A stretch of 64,000 nt of DNA from Blumeriella jaapii (lineage: Eukaryota > Ascomycota > Leotiomycetes > Helotiales > Drepanopezizaceae), in NCBI GenBank assembly GCA_009599575.1, contig VWND01000013.1, forward strand, positions 434,001 to 498,000, written 5' to 3'. Position 1 is the first letter of the stretch, and each line of letters opens with the position of its first letter. The translations under genes and the position numbers were made by a program. Under the pieces are notes generated by a model that did not search any database, was not told the origin of the DNA, and saw nothing but the letters and a program-made list of their open reading frames with translations. Shown here one piece after another: positions 24,320-36,242 of this stretch.

Positions 24320-24540
24320 CAAATCCTAATTTGCATTTCGTGCAACATATCACGTTGTTCCATTACCATATACTCGCTCCACGAGATCTATGCATGACAT
24401 CAGACCTCAACAGTGATAGGCAAAAAACATGCCTTCGATTTGTGAAATACCTATAACACAACAAAACTCCACCCATAACATGATGTCAGACAAACCGAGA
24501 GAGAAAAAAGCGCATGTCCACGTCCAACCTCTCGCTCTCT

Positions 24541-24570
24541 CACCCTCTCACCCTCTCACCCTCTCACCCT
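24541..24570. repeat. CTCTCACC tandem repeat at the 3' end of SEC4
   Basis: Four tandem ACCCTCTC units lie about 20 nt beyond the SEC4 stop codon. Confidence 0.8.
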
Positions 24571-24590
24571 AGGCCCCTCTCTCTCCTTAT

Positions 24591-25321
24591 CTAGCAGCAC
24601 TTGCTTCCACTACCACTTCCCTGCGCTCCAACATCGACACCTTGGCTCGCCGACGCGTCTGTTTTCGCCGTATCGACGATCCGCTTCTTGATATCTGCCG
24701 CCAAGCTGTAGAAAGCCTTCTCCACATTGATGTTGCTCTTGGCCGAAACCTCGAGGAAGGGGATGCCCAGCTCGTCGGCCAGTTGTTGTCCTTGTTCCGT
24801 AGAAACGACGCGCCTGTCCTCCCAATCGCACTTGTTTCCAATCAGGATCTTGTTCACGCCCTCCGTAGCATGTTGCTCCACGTTGGAAAACCAGGTTCGG
24901 ATATCTGCACGCACACGTCAGCCCCGTAGCGCATCGACGGTAGGGAATGGAGAGCATACTGTTGAAGGAGCGCTCATCGGTGACATCGTAGACCAGTAAT
25001 ATTCCCATAGCGCCTCGGTAGTAAGCGGTCGTGATGGTTCGGAATCTTTCCTGCCCAGCAGTATCCCAGATTTGCAGCTTCACTCTCTTGCCATCCAGCT
25101 CGATCGTCCTGATCTTGAAGTCGATTCCGATCGTGGTGATGAAGGACGGCGTGAACGAATCCTCGCTGAACCGGAGCAGACAGCATGATTTCCCACTCCA
25201 GAATCTCCGATCAGCAGCAGCTTGATCTAGGATGGGTGAGTTAGCCTCGGCGATGGATGCCAACCGACCGCATGCGGGGGACGAGGCCTACCAGGAAATC
25301 ATAATTACGCGTCCCAGCCAT
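24591..25321 (-). CDS. SEC4: Rab8-type secretory GTPase Sec4, with a frameshift in the P-loop as assembled
   Basis: Exons 25321-25292, 25226-24960 and 24904-24591. Sec4 sits on post-Golgi vesicles and recruits the exocyst for fusion at the plasma membrane. Visible motifs: N-terminus [20 protein letters not shown] (G1), TTIGIDFKI (switch I), WDTAGQERF (G3), NKCDWED (G4), EVSAK (G5), and a C-terminal Cys-Cys for prenylation. Exon lengths sum to 611 nt, one short of 204 codons. The frame breaks exactly inside the P-loop: GDSGVG is in one frame and KSCCLLRF in the next, at a run of three T (25189-25191, + strand) where four are needed. The gene is essential in yeasts, so a sequencing indel is far more likely than a true lesion. 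Confidence 0.9.
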
Positions 25322-25929
25322 CTCGAGTGTGGGCGCACCGAACGAGGGAGCAGGTGATGTGTATGTCGGCTCGTTCTGCAGTGCTGTATTGTGAGGCGTA
25401 TCCGTACTGTACGTCGACTCTGTGGCGTGGGCGCGGGGAGATGCTGGCTGGCGGTCGAGAAGCCTTGGACGTGTGAGCGGCGATAGTTGACGGCGAGGGG
25501 CGGTCAAGACCTCGTAACCAAGGTCGGTGAATCAGGGGCTGTGTGGTGTAGGCAGAGAGCAGATGAATCCGAGGTTTTGCTTTTTCTCGAGTGAACGGTG
25601 GGAGGAGATGTGGTCGAGGTGTTCTTGTTGTTGACGCTGCGGCACAATGATCAGTTGTGGTTGCCCCCAAGGAGCCGCATCTCGCTACGCCAAACCCGGT
25701 GTTGAAATGGGAAGGACTCAGGGACCTTGGGATCTCTGTACACTGCCTCGAAAGTCATCAGGAACGGGGAATGTCAACATCTAGAGCTACCTATACAGGT
25801 CTCAGAAGAGCGATACGACAGTGAAATCACAGGTTTGGCAGCAGCACGCGTGTGGGAGAGCGCAAGGTTCCACAGCCAGCGGCGGGATATTTACATCGGT
25901 TTCTATGCGTCCACGAGGATTCGGTTTTC
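25322..25929. other. SEC4 promoter and NCA2 3' flank
   Basis: No supported gene. It contains the SEC4 promoter and a GTACTGTAC palindrome at about 25403-25412. Confidence 0.5.
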
Positions 25930-28292
25930 TCATCCCTTCACTAACCACTGCGAATAGCCCCATTTGAGTCGGTCCAAAGCCCGAATCTGTGTCCCAAGAC
26001 CGAGTTGAATGTTGGTAAGGTCGCTATGGAAAACTTGTCAGTATTCAAGTGTCTCAGAAGTGCCGAGGAATTCAGCGGCGCTTTCATGGTTGATAGAACG
26101 GCGATCCGATCCGATACCATTCCAGAACCCGGCCAGCCCATAGGGACAGGTGATATCATGACAGATGATCGCAGTCATAGAGAGCAAACGTAAACAGACT
26201 TCTGGGGGTGTAGTCGGACAGAGAAAATGGGAGGCCAACTCACCTCAAGTCCATCAAAAAGTCCCCCTCGACGTCTCGAGGAAGTAGGCGGCGTGCCCGT
26301 CTCCGCAGAACATGTACCTCACACAGAAGCAAACCGTGGTCCTTGTAAGAGAGTAGATTGTTGTGCGTTGGGGTCGCCATGGTGAGGATGCGGTCAATAT
26401 TGCGGAGCACTCGGACGGTCTGGCCAGTCTGTTTACCTCTCTTCAGACCTCGCTTGCTGCCAAACACACCGCCGAGATAACGGAAAGCTGCAAAGCAGAC
26501 CAGGATACCAGGAGTAAGACCCACGAATCCAAAGACCAGCTCTTGGCTTTTCAGCAAGGCGTCGATGCCGCTGAGAGCGACCTCGACATCGACCTTGGTT
26601 TTCTGGACTTGAATCAAGAGCGTTCGGATGAGGTCTCCACGAATTGTGCCTACAAATGGTTTCCGGAGATCGTTCTCATATGCCCGGAGGACGGGTGTGA
26701 GGTCTCCTTCCTTGACCTTGGCTCTGATCTCTGCGATCTGAGCACTACTCAGGCTGGCTTCACCCATCGACGACCGGGGATTGTCGACGGCAAAGTCTAC
26801 GACCATCCGCTCTAAGCTGTCTCTGTCACCTTTTAAGCTCTCCTTGCTCATAATGGCAACTTCGCTGTCTTTATCGTGGCGAATAGTGCCGATGACTTTC
26901 TTCGTCGGCTCAACGACCCAATTCAGCCAGAAGTCTCGAGTGGTGGCTCCTAGTTCCGTCACCCAGGAGATGATTTCAGCTTTTCTGTTGACGATCATGC
27001 GGAGTAGGGTTGTCGAAGATAGGAGAAGGACCGTTGCCGGCAACCAGTAGCGAATGAGTCTCGAAGGGCGGCCATATTTCGTGACCAGCTTCTGTGAGGA
27101 TGCGATGTGCCCTGGAATACGGATCTCGAGAATGTGTTGAAGGCGAGCTCCTAGCTTTGAGGGCCTGAGTGGATCAGCATGAGCGAATGCCACCAGACTG
27201 TGGTGGGTAAATTGAACCTTGGGTGAAATGAGAAATTTACATACCTTGCCGCTTCAGTTGGAAGTGTCTCCCGAGTAGTGATTTCCGGGTCCTCGTCTAC
27301 ACTTGCAAAGACGTTATCCTCAAAGTCTGATACGTTGCTGTCCAATGTGGTGACATTGCGCAAAACCGTGTCCATGAGAGCCACGCTCCTCTCAACCACG
27401 AATTTCCACTCCTGCACATCGCCATTACCAGTCTTGGAAATATCCGTATTTTCATCATGAATCCCGAAATTCAGTCCTTCGTCCATTAGCATCCCTAATC
27501 CGCTGGCTCCCATCTCTCGTAAACGCCTCAAACGCGTCTGGTTGTATCTTGCATGGGACCGACAAAGGGCCATGGGGGAGAGTACTTGATGCTGGAGTTG
27601 TGCAATAGAGCTCTCTGCTATAGTTTCCCTGACCAAGCCGTAGAACTGCTTCCACTGATCTGACAAGCTTATACCAATGTCCGCGCAGACAAGGCGCTTT
27701 CAGACTCTCCGCCCCGCAGTCGTGCTAGACGGTCTCTCGTACCACTGTAGATATCCGCCGTCCAGTACCATAGGCGCAGCGGGGACTTCTGAGCCATGTA
27801 CAGGCTCGAATATGTATACGAGCCCAGCACCTCGTCCCAATACCAAATCTCGTCGTTCAAAGGAATCGTCTGCTCCAACAACGTACTCAGCAGCAAGCCA
27901 TAGGTCTGCACCGTGGCCTTGCTCACAAGCAACCACTCCAGCTCCGTCTCGTATTTGCTCGTCGCAGGATCATGCTCGCCCTCTGCCACGACCTCGGAGA
28001 GAGATGCCCGTTCGAGTAGCTGGGAGATTCGCCATGAGGATAAAAGCGGACTGGATGAGGAGGTCGTCGACAGGGACTTGACTATGCTTTGCAATTCAAT
28101 GATACGACGAGAGGGGGTGACTTTAGGGCCGGTGGGACTTTGCTCTGCGAAGAAGTCGTCGTTCGTGGCGCGTGGTATGAGGTGGACTCGGTCCAGCTCG
28201 CTGTCAACGCGACAAACCTGGCTAAAAAACAACAAATTAGCTGGATCCAACAGTACAAGAGGCAAGCGCATATACTCAGCGATAATCGACAT
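25930..28292 (-). CDS. NCA2: Nca2 family mitochondrial membrane protein, one frame break
   Basis: Exons 28292-28276, 28221-27245, 27164-26244 and 26023-25930. The first exon is only 17 nt and gives MSIIADQVCRVDSELDRV across the splice. Nca2 is a mitochondrial membrane protein which in yeast influences expression of ATP synthase subunits 6 and 8; later work links it to phosphatidylserine transport. Seen: LYMAQKSPLRLWYWTADIYS, a hydrophobic pair near LPATVLLLSSTTLLR and LVFGFVGLTPGILVCFAAF, and the closing DRLKWGYSQWL in the last exon. The exons sum to one nucleotide short of a whole number of codons. The break falls between LRGGESE and SDQWKQFYGL (about 27,669-27,752): either one base is missing, perhaps in TTT at 27698-27700, or an 83-nt intron without a clear branch site lies there. 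Confidence 0.85.
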
Positions 28293-28683
28293 CTTGATGT
28301 CACGTTCCCATTGGTAATAATCAGCGTAGAAAATGGCGAATCGGTATCGCAAAGTTGGTTCGAAGAACCGCAGAAGATGTACTGTAAATACACGCTTCCA
28401 TTCCACTAGCCGAATACTACGCTAGCAAACGAGACAGGCGCAAGACAGGCCATCGCCAGCTCCTTCAGAAATGGGCACATCTGAATCTGATAGGAAAGCA
28501 TCTTTGGTAGGACATGCCTTATTTAACATTAGCATTGCTTACTGATGTAACGTCACAAATCCGACCTAGCTAGCATCTTAGTCGGTGATCTCAAAATATT
28601 ACCATGCTCCCGAGATAAAAGCTTCCACCGCAAAGGTTCGAACTGACAAAAAGAACTACAATGATAGGCATGGCATTTTCTTA
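28293..28683. other. NCA2 promoter and 3' flank of the PPR-like gene
   Basis: No supported gene. A GTACTGTA motif occurs just upstream of NCA2 near 28380-28387. Confidence 0.5.
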
Positions 28684-31675
28684 TCAGCTCCCTAGTGTTA
28701 CAGCAAGCCGCTGGGTTTGCATATGTACATCGTCGGTAGCATTTGTATCCAGCTTTGTCGAGCTACCTCCGTTCCTTGTGTAGCCAGGATCAAACACCTG
28801 ACTTTGACGGACCTCTCCCCTTGACTCTTTGGGCCCTCTCAGTTCACAGCCGACTTTAGCAGAGGTCCTGAGCGCCTGATCCTCCAATGCGTTCTTCAAA
28901 ATTCCCATCATCTTGGTCTCTGCTTTGCACTGATCCACCTTGGCATCCACTCGCATCGCTTTCACTGCCTGGAAAGCTTCCTCAACCCCATCAAGAAACG
29001 TGAGCAGGAAGGTGGAAGAAAATGTTGCCTCGATCTGGCGAACAGTTTCTCTACGAGTGTTCTTTAGAGCTAACAAGACACGCCGATCGGGTATCACGCG
29101 ATTAGCAACTATCATGTCCATCACCCAACGAATGCCATCCAGATCACGCAGCTTCAAGTATCCTTGTAGAAGCGTTGTCAGAGTAGCAAGATCAAAAGAC
29201 GAAGGAGGGAGCTTCAACTGGCGGGACACGATGTCCCAGAAATCGATAGATTCCTGGTAGCGACCTTGTCTCTGGAAAACGCTCGCGACGTGCGTAAGAA
29301 CTTCCTGAGGAATGGCGATTCCAGACTTCTCATAGGCAGCTATGGTGTTCTGGGCTAATTCGTCGACATAATGTCGATCCGAAGTGCCCCTTCTGTCGTA
29401 TTGCGTTGACAGCTGGTCAATGAAGACGAAGGAAACGGCTCGGGTGACATCTACGCCCCGGCGCTGGGCATCCTTAATGAAGCGTACAGCTTCGCTAAGA
29501 TTCTGGCCATGCAAGCGAAGAGACGCCTCGACGACGATCAATAAATGCTTCGGTCCTAACTGAACATTATCACGCTCAGCAAGCGTGTAGACTTTCAGGA
29601 CAGCGGCATAGTTCTCCTTGGCAAATGTCATGGCCATTGCACGATAAACCCCATTGCTGCCCGTTGACTGCTTAGGGTCGTCAAGCGCTTTGAGGATTCG
29701 CAGCCTCTCAACGACCGTAGCCGGGTTAGGTGAGCCCGAACTGGCAACACTTCGCAACAGATTGATGCTATTATTGTCGACTAAATGGGGCCCCAAATTC
29801 CGAATGGCCTTGAACAACGCGAATAGTCGTCAAACTGTATATGATAAGTCCGGACACAATTTTTCAGAATGGTGTTCGTAGTCACGGCACCAATATCACA
29901 TCCATCCGCAATAGCGTAACTGATCCACCGCGATACAGCATCGACTTCCTGAGATTTCGCGTACACATCGACCATTATGTTCATAATGCGAGGTGTGGTT
30001 TTCAGATGCAGCTTGACGAGAAAATATTGAATGAAAGACTCTGTATCGGAAGCAGAATGTTTCTTCGAGAATTCCTTGAGAATTGGAGCGAAAACGATGC
30101 TGTGGAGCTCACCACTCCCATGGAATTGCTTCATTTTGCGAAAATCTTCCTTCACACCTTCCCAATCTTCTCGGAAGGCTTTGGCTAGAGCAAAATGGCC
30201 ATCAATTCGCCAATGATTGGCATTGGGCTGGAATTCGGTGAGTTTTGTGTAGTAATCCAAGGCAAGAGCATCATCCCGTGACTCCACACAGTATTGAATC
30301 ATTGCCCCGTAGAGTGCCTGTGGATGACTCGTGAATGACAGCAGAGGCTCCAACCGCCTGAAAAGTGCCTCGGCCCGGGTCAAGTCACGGTTTAATCTCC
30401 ATTCTTCGCCAAATAAACGAAGCAACCATGTCGTTGACATTCTCAGATTTTCGATCTTGGCCATCCTGGCAGCAGAAGCGAGAATCTCCTCAGCCTTGTC
30501 GTACTGCTTGAGGGCTAGCATAGAGTCGATGGCCAAACCAGTGATTTGTAAATATTGCTCTTGTTCTGGACTTGTTTTCGTATAAAACCTGGCATAATAG
30601 CGAAATATTTTCTTGTGTTGTCCTCTGGCATGTGTAGCCCTGATCAGATGGTCAACAGCTACGAGTGGCCTTCCACCACGGCAAGACTCTAGACGAGTAT
30701 AGACCAGCTGTGTCAGATCGTACAAACCAGCACCGCAACTCTGCTGGCAAAGAGCTTCGCCAAGTGAAAACATGTTGTCAGACATGGCCTTTGGCTTCTC
30801 TCTGAACTTGACAAGGAATAGATGGCAGGCCTTCCTTATAGAAACAGCATCTGCATGTCCAGACCCTGGTTCGGTTCTGAGCAATTTTTGAATGGCTGAG
30901 TCGGGGGAAAAGCGGTATAATCGTCCTCGGAGATCGGTCCTAGGCTCAGGATGACATCCAGTACTCTGTATGAGACCTCGAAATCCTCAAGACTCTGACA
31001 AGCGTCCGAAAGCTTGACGGCGGCGTCCATGAGGAGTGGGTGTAAACCAGAGACGCTTACAGCCAGGCCATTGTCAAAAGCTTCAAAAAATCGACAGGCA
31101 GCATCCTGTACGCGAGGCTCATTATCATCTAGAAGCTTGGCGATATCCGACGCAAGTTTGTATTGGTAGTCCTGTGATTCCACCTCGCGGTTCGGCTGTG
31201 GTCGTAGCCTTCGCAGTGCTTGTCGGCCCAGCGTAGGAGGATAAATGTCTGGTAGACGCCTGCACGGAACAATGGACTCCGGTTTGGTGTATTTTGGTTT
31301 TTCGAGAACTTCTGGTATTGCTTCTTCGACCACTGGATATTCGTGCTGGGGAGACTGGTCCTGGGCAGCATCAGGGCGCAGAGGTCCTTTCACCGTACTC
31401 CGTAAGACATTGCTGGGCAGCCAAAATGCATCGTCTCGATGTCGCAGAGTCTGGTCTTCAAACGCTTCCAATGCCGCAGTGCCCGCACTATGATATTGCC
31501 TTGCAGACTTGAGCTTCTTCGCATTGTCCTGGACCTGCTGGACAGAGTGTATGCGGCGTCGGCGATCCTCTGTTAGCATGCCTGCCCCGAACGCAGCTGT
31601 GCAAGAGGTTCCGAGGGCGAGGCTCCGAAGTGCTCGCAATGCGCCTTTGGAGGGCACGGTGGAACGTGTGGGCAT
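28684..31675 (-). CDS. large PPR-like helical-repeat protein, probably mitochondrial, two frame breaks
   Basis: One long exon from the ATG at 31675-31673 to the stop at 28684. It is covered by three successive frames that abut at about 30,903 and 29,822. The span is 2992 nt; two added bases make exactly 998 codons, and the joined frames read smoothly (FPP then DSAIQKLLRTEP; FDDYS then LFKAIRNLG). The N-terminus (MPTRSTVPSKGALRALRSLA, then LGTSCTAAFGAGMLTEDRRR) looks like a presequence plus membrane segment. Most of the chain is helix-turn-helix repeats with PPR character (for example VDHLIRATHARGQHKKIFRY, TLLQGYLKLRDLDGIRWVMD). Such proteins usually bind organelle RNA, so a role in mitochondrial RNA or translation is inferred. 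No closer assignment. Confidence 0.75.
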
Positions 31676-32185
31676 TTTCGGCGGGCGTGTGAGCCATCGC
31701 ATATGTCTTGAGTCGGGAGTGGAAGGGTGTTTGGCGCTGCAAACTGGCAAAAGTCGTGTCGTGCTCCTCGCTGAAGTTGGAGTTGCGGCTCAAGCGCTCA
31801 AGCTCATTAGACCGAGACGATCCTGTTTGTGGTCTCCACACCGGAAACCGAGACCAGGTCCCTGGGGCCTGAGGACGGCCGGCTATATTCGAGAGTGCAA
31901 GAAAGAAAAATACTCTCTAGCTATCTGTGAAATCCTGGTTTCAATGGTACAAATCTTCAAATGCCTAATGACAGCACAACAGGAACACGATCACATAACT
32001 TACGTCTTGGCATAGGCCCGACAGAAAGACAAAGGAAGTTTCGGGTGAAGAAGCCCAGAAAGTGAAGATCGGATCTATTCTCTAGTCCTTCATGCCCAAC
32101 GCCGCCCAATGCTGATAGTATACATATACCTGGATCCTCATCAAGGTTCCCAGCTTACCCGCCACGCTGAACGATTTTCTTCTCA
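31676..32185. other. promoter of the PPR-like gene and 3' flank of MME1
   Basis: No gene or repeat recognised in this 510-bp interval. Confidence 0.5.
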
Positions 32186-33538
32186 TCAAACAACAGACTC
32201 CTGAGCCGCAGGGGCAGAACAAACTTCTAGTTGCCGCAAAAGGGTTTGGTACAAGAAGAGCATGCAACCGCTTTGTACACTCGTCCATACAAATCGAGGT
32301 CCAACCCCACGGAACCATCCTGCTATTCCCTCTGTTCTGTAAATGAGCCTCAGTCCTGTGAACACTGAAGAAGTATCGAGATTTCCCGAGCCGGGCCGTG
32401 GTGTGTGTGTTGAAGGGGAAGAGGTAGAGATGGATCGAATCTGTTGTTTAAGTGCTGTCGGTAGAACGTGCGTATAAGATGGTATCGGCCTCCCCTTAGC
32501 ACTTTGCTTCGCGTCTGTTGGTAAAGCATCATTGACCTGTGTTTGGATTCTTGTCTTCACAACATCGAGAGGACAAGTGATAACTCCCGCAAGTCCACCT
32601 GCCGCGGCACCCGTAGTGAGCTCCAATGGCAGCCCTAAATCTCGACTCCCTTTCCACTGCCTTGCCCAGGTCTGCGCCTGCTCGTAGAATGTGAATTGCA
32701 ATGCCGAAAATGGAAGGTCTCGAAAGATTGTAGCTTTGTATCCGTAAAAGAGGGCAGAAAAGCCCTCCTGACGCACTATCGTTCTCACGGCATGAGCAGT
32801 AGATTTGTAGTTGTAACCCGACTGGAAGAAGGGATTGTTATATCGGCCCTGGAGCTGTAACCGAGTTTTGAGTACTTCCGACGGTACATAGACGAAAGAC
32901 GCCGCGAAATCTGCGAGAAATCCTGCGTGATCGTTAAACGCCTGCTCATGGAGTCTATCCCCTTCCAATACGTACCACTACTCAGATAGGCAAGTTGTGG
33001 TTGGATGCCAAAATCTATCATATGCCTCTTGCTGTACTCGTAGGTCCCAAAGAATATGACTGTTCCGGGAAATGATCCAAGCAAAGCTGGTACCCAGCCT
33101 CCGTACAGCCCTCGTCGTATTCCCTCTTGTCGCATGATCGTGGCGTAAGAAGTTGACATGGAAGAATACTTGGGTGGAATATGCGGATCGCCTTGCTGTC
33201 GCGTCTTGACTGTATCTAAAGAGTGCATCAAGAGATCCCCCGTGGTACCGCCCAGTCCCCCGGCAATCATAGACTATGCGAAGTCAGCAATTGATCTTTC
33301 CTTCGCGGCAGTTTCCTCTCACATGTAGGTAGGGTGGCCGGCCCTCCTCTTCATCCTCTTTCGGTGCCATGGTTTCCGTCCTAAATCTCCCAGATCTAAC
33401 GTTGGCATCCGCGAAGTCCTGCTTTCCTGCTGACAGCCCATCATCAGCGAAGGTAAATTCGTTGCGATCCTGTTGTTGACTTTTGGGCGTTGGCGTTGAT
33501 GCACAAAACAGATTGGTGACCAGAGAGCCTAAGGACAT
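32186..33538 (-). CDS. MME1: mitochondrial carrier, Mme1-type
   Basis: Exons (33538-33323, 33273-32976, 32922-32186) give 416 residues if the ATG at 33538 is used; the ATG at 33370 gives a shorter N-terminus more like orthologues. The frame stays open upstream to beyond 33709 without another ATG. Three carrier repeats each start with the signature: SLDTVKTRQQG, PSEVLKTRLQLQG and PLDVVKTRIQTQ. MHSLDTVKTRQQG, RRGLYGGW and GRYNNPFFQSGYNY closely match yeast Mme1, an inner-membrane carrier involved in magnesium export. The last repeat is preceded by a Ser/Pro-rich insertion (about 45 residues). Introns are 49 and 53 nt and phases close. Substrate inferred from the family. Confidence 0.88.
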
Positions 33539-34059
33539 GTCCTTCCTGAGTCTCTCGGTAGGATTGCTTGCAGAGCTTCTCGACGAAAGGTGCGAGAGGC
33601 TTTCTCCGGTGCGTTGCGCGAGCAGAATGCGCGAACTGTTGATTCTGGTCGTCGGGTCCGGCTCTTTCACATAAAAAAGTTCAGGTCCTGGCGAGACGAG
33701 GCTAGCCAATCAGAGATAGATCAGCCTTCTACAGGCTTTTGGTACGGAGGTACCTGGCTGTGTGTACTGTACACACTCGCAACTGTTATTCACCATGGCA
33801 ATAGAAAGCTCAAGGTACCTTCTACCTTATGCTACGTAGTTGCTTCAGCTCTTTGGTACCTATACTTTACGTATGTCGGGAATACCAACAAGGCCAGTCC
33901 ACGGTTGAGGCCAGGAGATCGCACAGCTTCCAGCCAGAGGCCTCCAATCATGGGAAGCAACATCGTGGGCACTTCTCCACGGCGGAGACCAGCACTCAGC
34001 CAGAGATTGCAACAACCAAATCTCCACAGAGGTGGTAGCAAACCGTCCATTTGCAATGC
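33539..34059. other. MME1 promoter and IMP2 3' flank
   Basis: No supported gene. It contains a perfect GTGTGTACTGTACACAC-type palindrome at about 33760-33777. Confidence 0.5.
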
Positions 34060-34719
34060 TCAATCCCATCCAGGCGCTTCCTCCCTCTTGCCTCGAATGA
34101 CCCTCGTCCTGCCCTTGAACTCCTCAGGTCGAACGGGTCCAAAGCTCTTCGGCGGCCACAAGACATGCGTAACCTTGCCTTTTATAAGACTCAACGGAAT
34201 GGGACCATAAGTGTTGCTATCAAGCGTTTTGTTCGCATCTCTATTGTCACCTTCCACCCAAACGTGATTGAGCGGAATGTGAACAATCGGCACCGGACAC
34301 GGCGCTCTGGTGTACACAATATCTCCTTCCATAGCTATGACTCTCTTTACCACGGTAACTTCGGGATGCATGGGGCTTCTACGTCAATTCTGTGAGCAAA
34401 GTGGTCGGCAGCTGAAGAGGAGAGGATAGGTACTGGAACGAGACGATTGTCCCACGTTTTAAATTCGAAATCGGGCTCCAGAAGCTGTTCCACACACAAT
34501 CGTTTGTTTGGCCTTTGTAGAATCCAGAGTTTAAGAACGGATACATCGATTGGCCTGTGACCCACGTCAATTGGCCGATGTGGTCTTTGAAGAAGATCAA
34601 CGCAGGTACCCAGGTGGCAAATGTCAAGGCTCTCAAGGGCCAACGTCGATACTGGTAAAGAGAGGAAGCTTTCCATGGTATCTTGCGGCGGTATATGGGG
34701 AAAACCTGTTGAAAGCCAT
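34060..34719 (-). CDS. IMP2: mitochondrial inner-membrane protease subunit 2, frame break near the N-terminus
   Basis: Exons 34719-34434 and 34378-34060 (55-nt intron, GTACCT donor). Imp2 is an S26 signal-peptidase-like subunit that cleaves sorting signals of proteins delivered to the intermembrane space. Seen: a membrane helix (ALTFATWVPALIFF), the catalytic Ser in TGQSMYPFLN, the catalytic Lys in VVKRVIAMEGD, and the end signature VWVEGDNRDANKTLDSNTYG. The first in-frame ATG for the natural start MAFNRFSP is one base out of phase with IYRRKIPWKAS. One missing base in GGGGAAAA (34697-34704, + strand) would give 201 residues. An undetected 5' exon is the alternative. Confidence 0.85.
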
Positions 34720-35153
34720 TCCGAGGGTTGGTGTTCACAGACTGGACGGGTTCTGGAGGCAGCCCACGTCCTACTGTATGTGGCTTCTGCGTACATCGTG
34801 GGAACTGTCAGCCTTGCAAACAAGCGTGGGTATCGCAGCCTCGTCTCGAAAGTCATAAACCAAAACCTTGCCGATAAATTTACATCATACCTAAGTACAG
34901 TAGAAAGTATGACCATTTTCCCGAATCTTGAACGTCTGTTACTGTAGATCAATGGAAAGCTCGGCCTCGAAGCATGATCCAAGATGGGACACTCCTGGGG
35001 ATTCACTTCTTTTTCATTCATTCACACCATGTCCGAAAATAGCCTTCTGCATGTTGGCTCCTAAAGACAACGAAACGTAGGCAGCTTTAGCCGCCCATCT
35101 ATGCGCCCATAATGCAAATCTCAGTGCTTTTAACAACCCCAAGATGTCTCCCC
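34720..35153. other. IMP2 promoter and eIF2alpha 3' flank
   Basis: No supported gene or repeat beyond a GTACAGTA motif at about 34894-34901. Confidence 0.5.
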
Positions 35154-36242
35154 TCACGCCACGGCATTCTCGTCGCTCTCACTCTCGCTCTCGTCTCCGC
35201 TAACCTCGGCGTTCTCTCTCTCTCTCTTCTCCATCAAGGCTGCGAGCTCTGCATCGTCGTTCTCTGTGACGGCCTTTGGCTCCATCTTTACAACACAGCT
35301 TCCTCCGGCTCCCTCAATGTTTTTTCGAATATCAACGATCGCCTCCTCCAAAGTTGCAATTCCCACGGTTTTCTCGAGACAGGTACTCGTCAGGACGTAC
35401 AGCGGTGGGGAGACAAGCTTCACTTTGACTTGGTTGTCGGGGGTATTTCTGGCTTCAGCAGTTCGGAGTGCCGTCTTGACTGCATCGATCCCTTCGTAAC
35501 CAAAGCACGTAACCTCAACGTCTGCTCGGACCTTGGTTGGCTGTGGTGTAAGACGCTTTCCGATGTATGACTTCAGCTCCTCCGCCGCGACCTCGCTTGG
35601 AAAGTCGATCTCCGACCAGACATCGGTATTACTTCAAGAAGCGATCAGCAGGGGGAAATAGGACTGTAAGTGGAGCTCCTACGTTATGGACAGCTTGAAG
35701 GCGTCTACGGCGTGACCATATTTCTTGTTCAGCGGCCAGGCGATCTTCTCGTAGAGCTCCTCAATCGGAACAGATGTCTTCTCGGCGACATGGCGCATAA
35801 TCGAGTGGACCATCTTGCTCTTGTTGTATCTCTCCTCACACTTCACAATATCCTCTGGGGAGACCCGACGCTTCGAAAGATCAATGTAACCTGCGATCGA
35901 GCCTGGTAAGCAAGTACCAGCCCAATGTCTTGCCCTATTCCGTACCTTTCTCCTTGTCTACTCTCAGAACCACAACAACTTCGTTTCTTCCGACTCGGAT
36001 GAGTTTCTGGATACTTCGGATACGACGTCTGGACAGTTCGGAGAGCAGGATCATGCCGTCGATGTTGTCGTATTCGAGGAGCTTGACATAGGCACCCATT
36101 TCCGCAATCTAGCGCCCGAGTCAGCCTCCTTGCTCTATGCGCTCCTCTGCCTTATGATCCATACCTGCTTGACGTTCACCATGACGAAGCTATCGATCTC
36201 CGGGAACTTCTCCTCATAGAAGCGGCAATTTGTCAAAGACAT
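35154..36242 (-). CDS. SUI2: translation initiation factor eIF2 alpha subunit
   Basis: Four exons (36242-36165, 36108-35946, 35890-35683, 35631-35154) give 308 residues, the normal length. The subunit belongs to the eIF2-GTP-Met-tRNAi ternary complex. The N-terminal S1 domain contains the regulatory site [13 protein letters not shown], where the serine (residue 52 including Met) is the target of Gcn2-type kinases, so stress control is intact. The helical domain ([17 protein letters not shown]) and C-terminal alpha/beta domain ([17 protein letters not shown]) follow. It ends in an acidic tail [10 protein letters not shown]. The three introns are 51-56 nt and all phases close. It shares a 510-bp divergent promoter with NTE1. 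Confidence 0.96.

Noticed and set aside
28560..28660. Possible tRNA B-box GGTTCGAACTG at about 28637
   Set aside because: The flanking T-stem does not pair and no A box or acceptor stem fits.
33590..34210. 206-codon plus-strand frame over IMP2 and MME1 ends
   Set aside because: It runs antisense to recognised coding exons and crosses an intergenic palindrome; no conserved motif.
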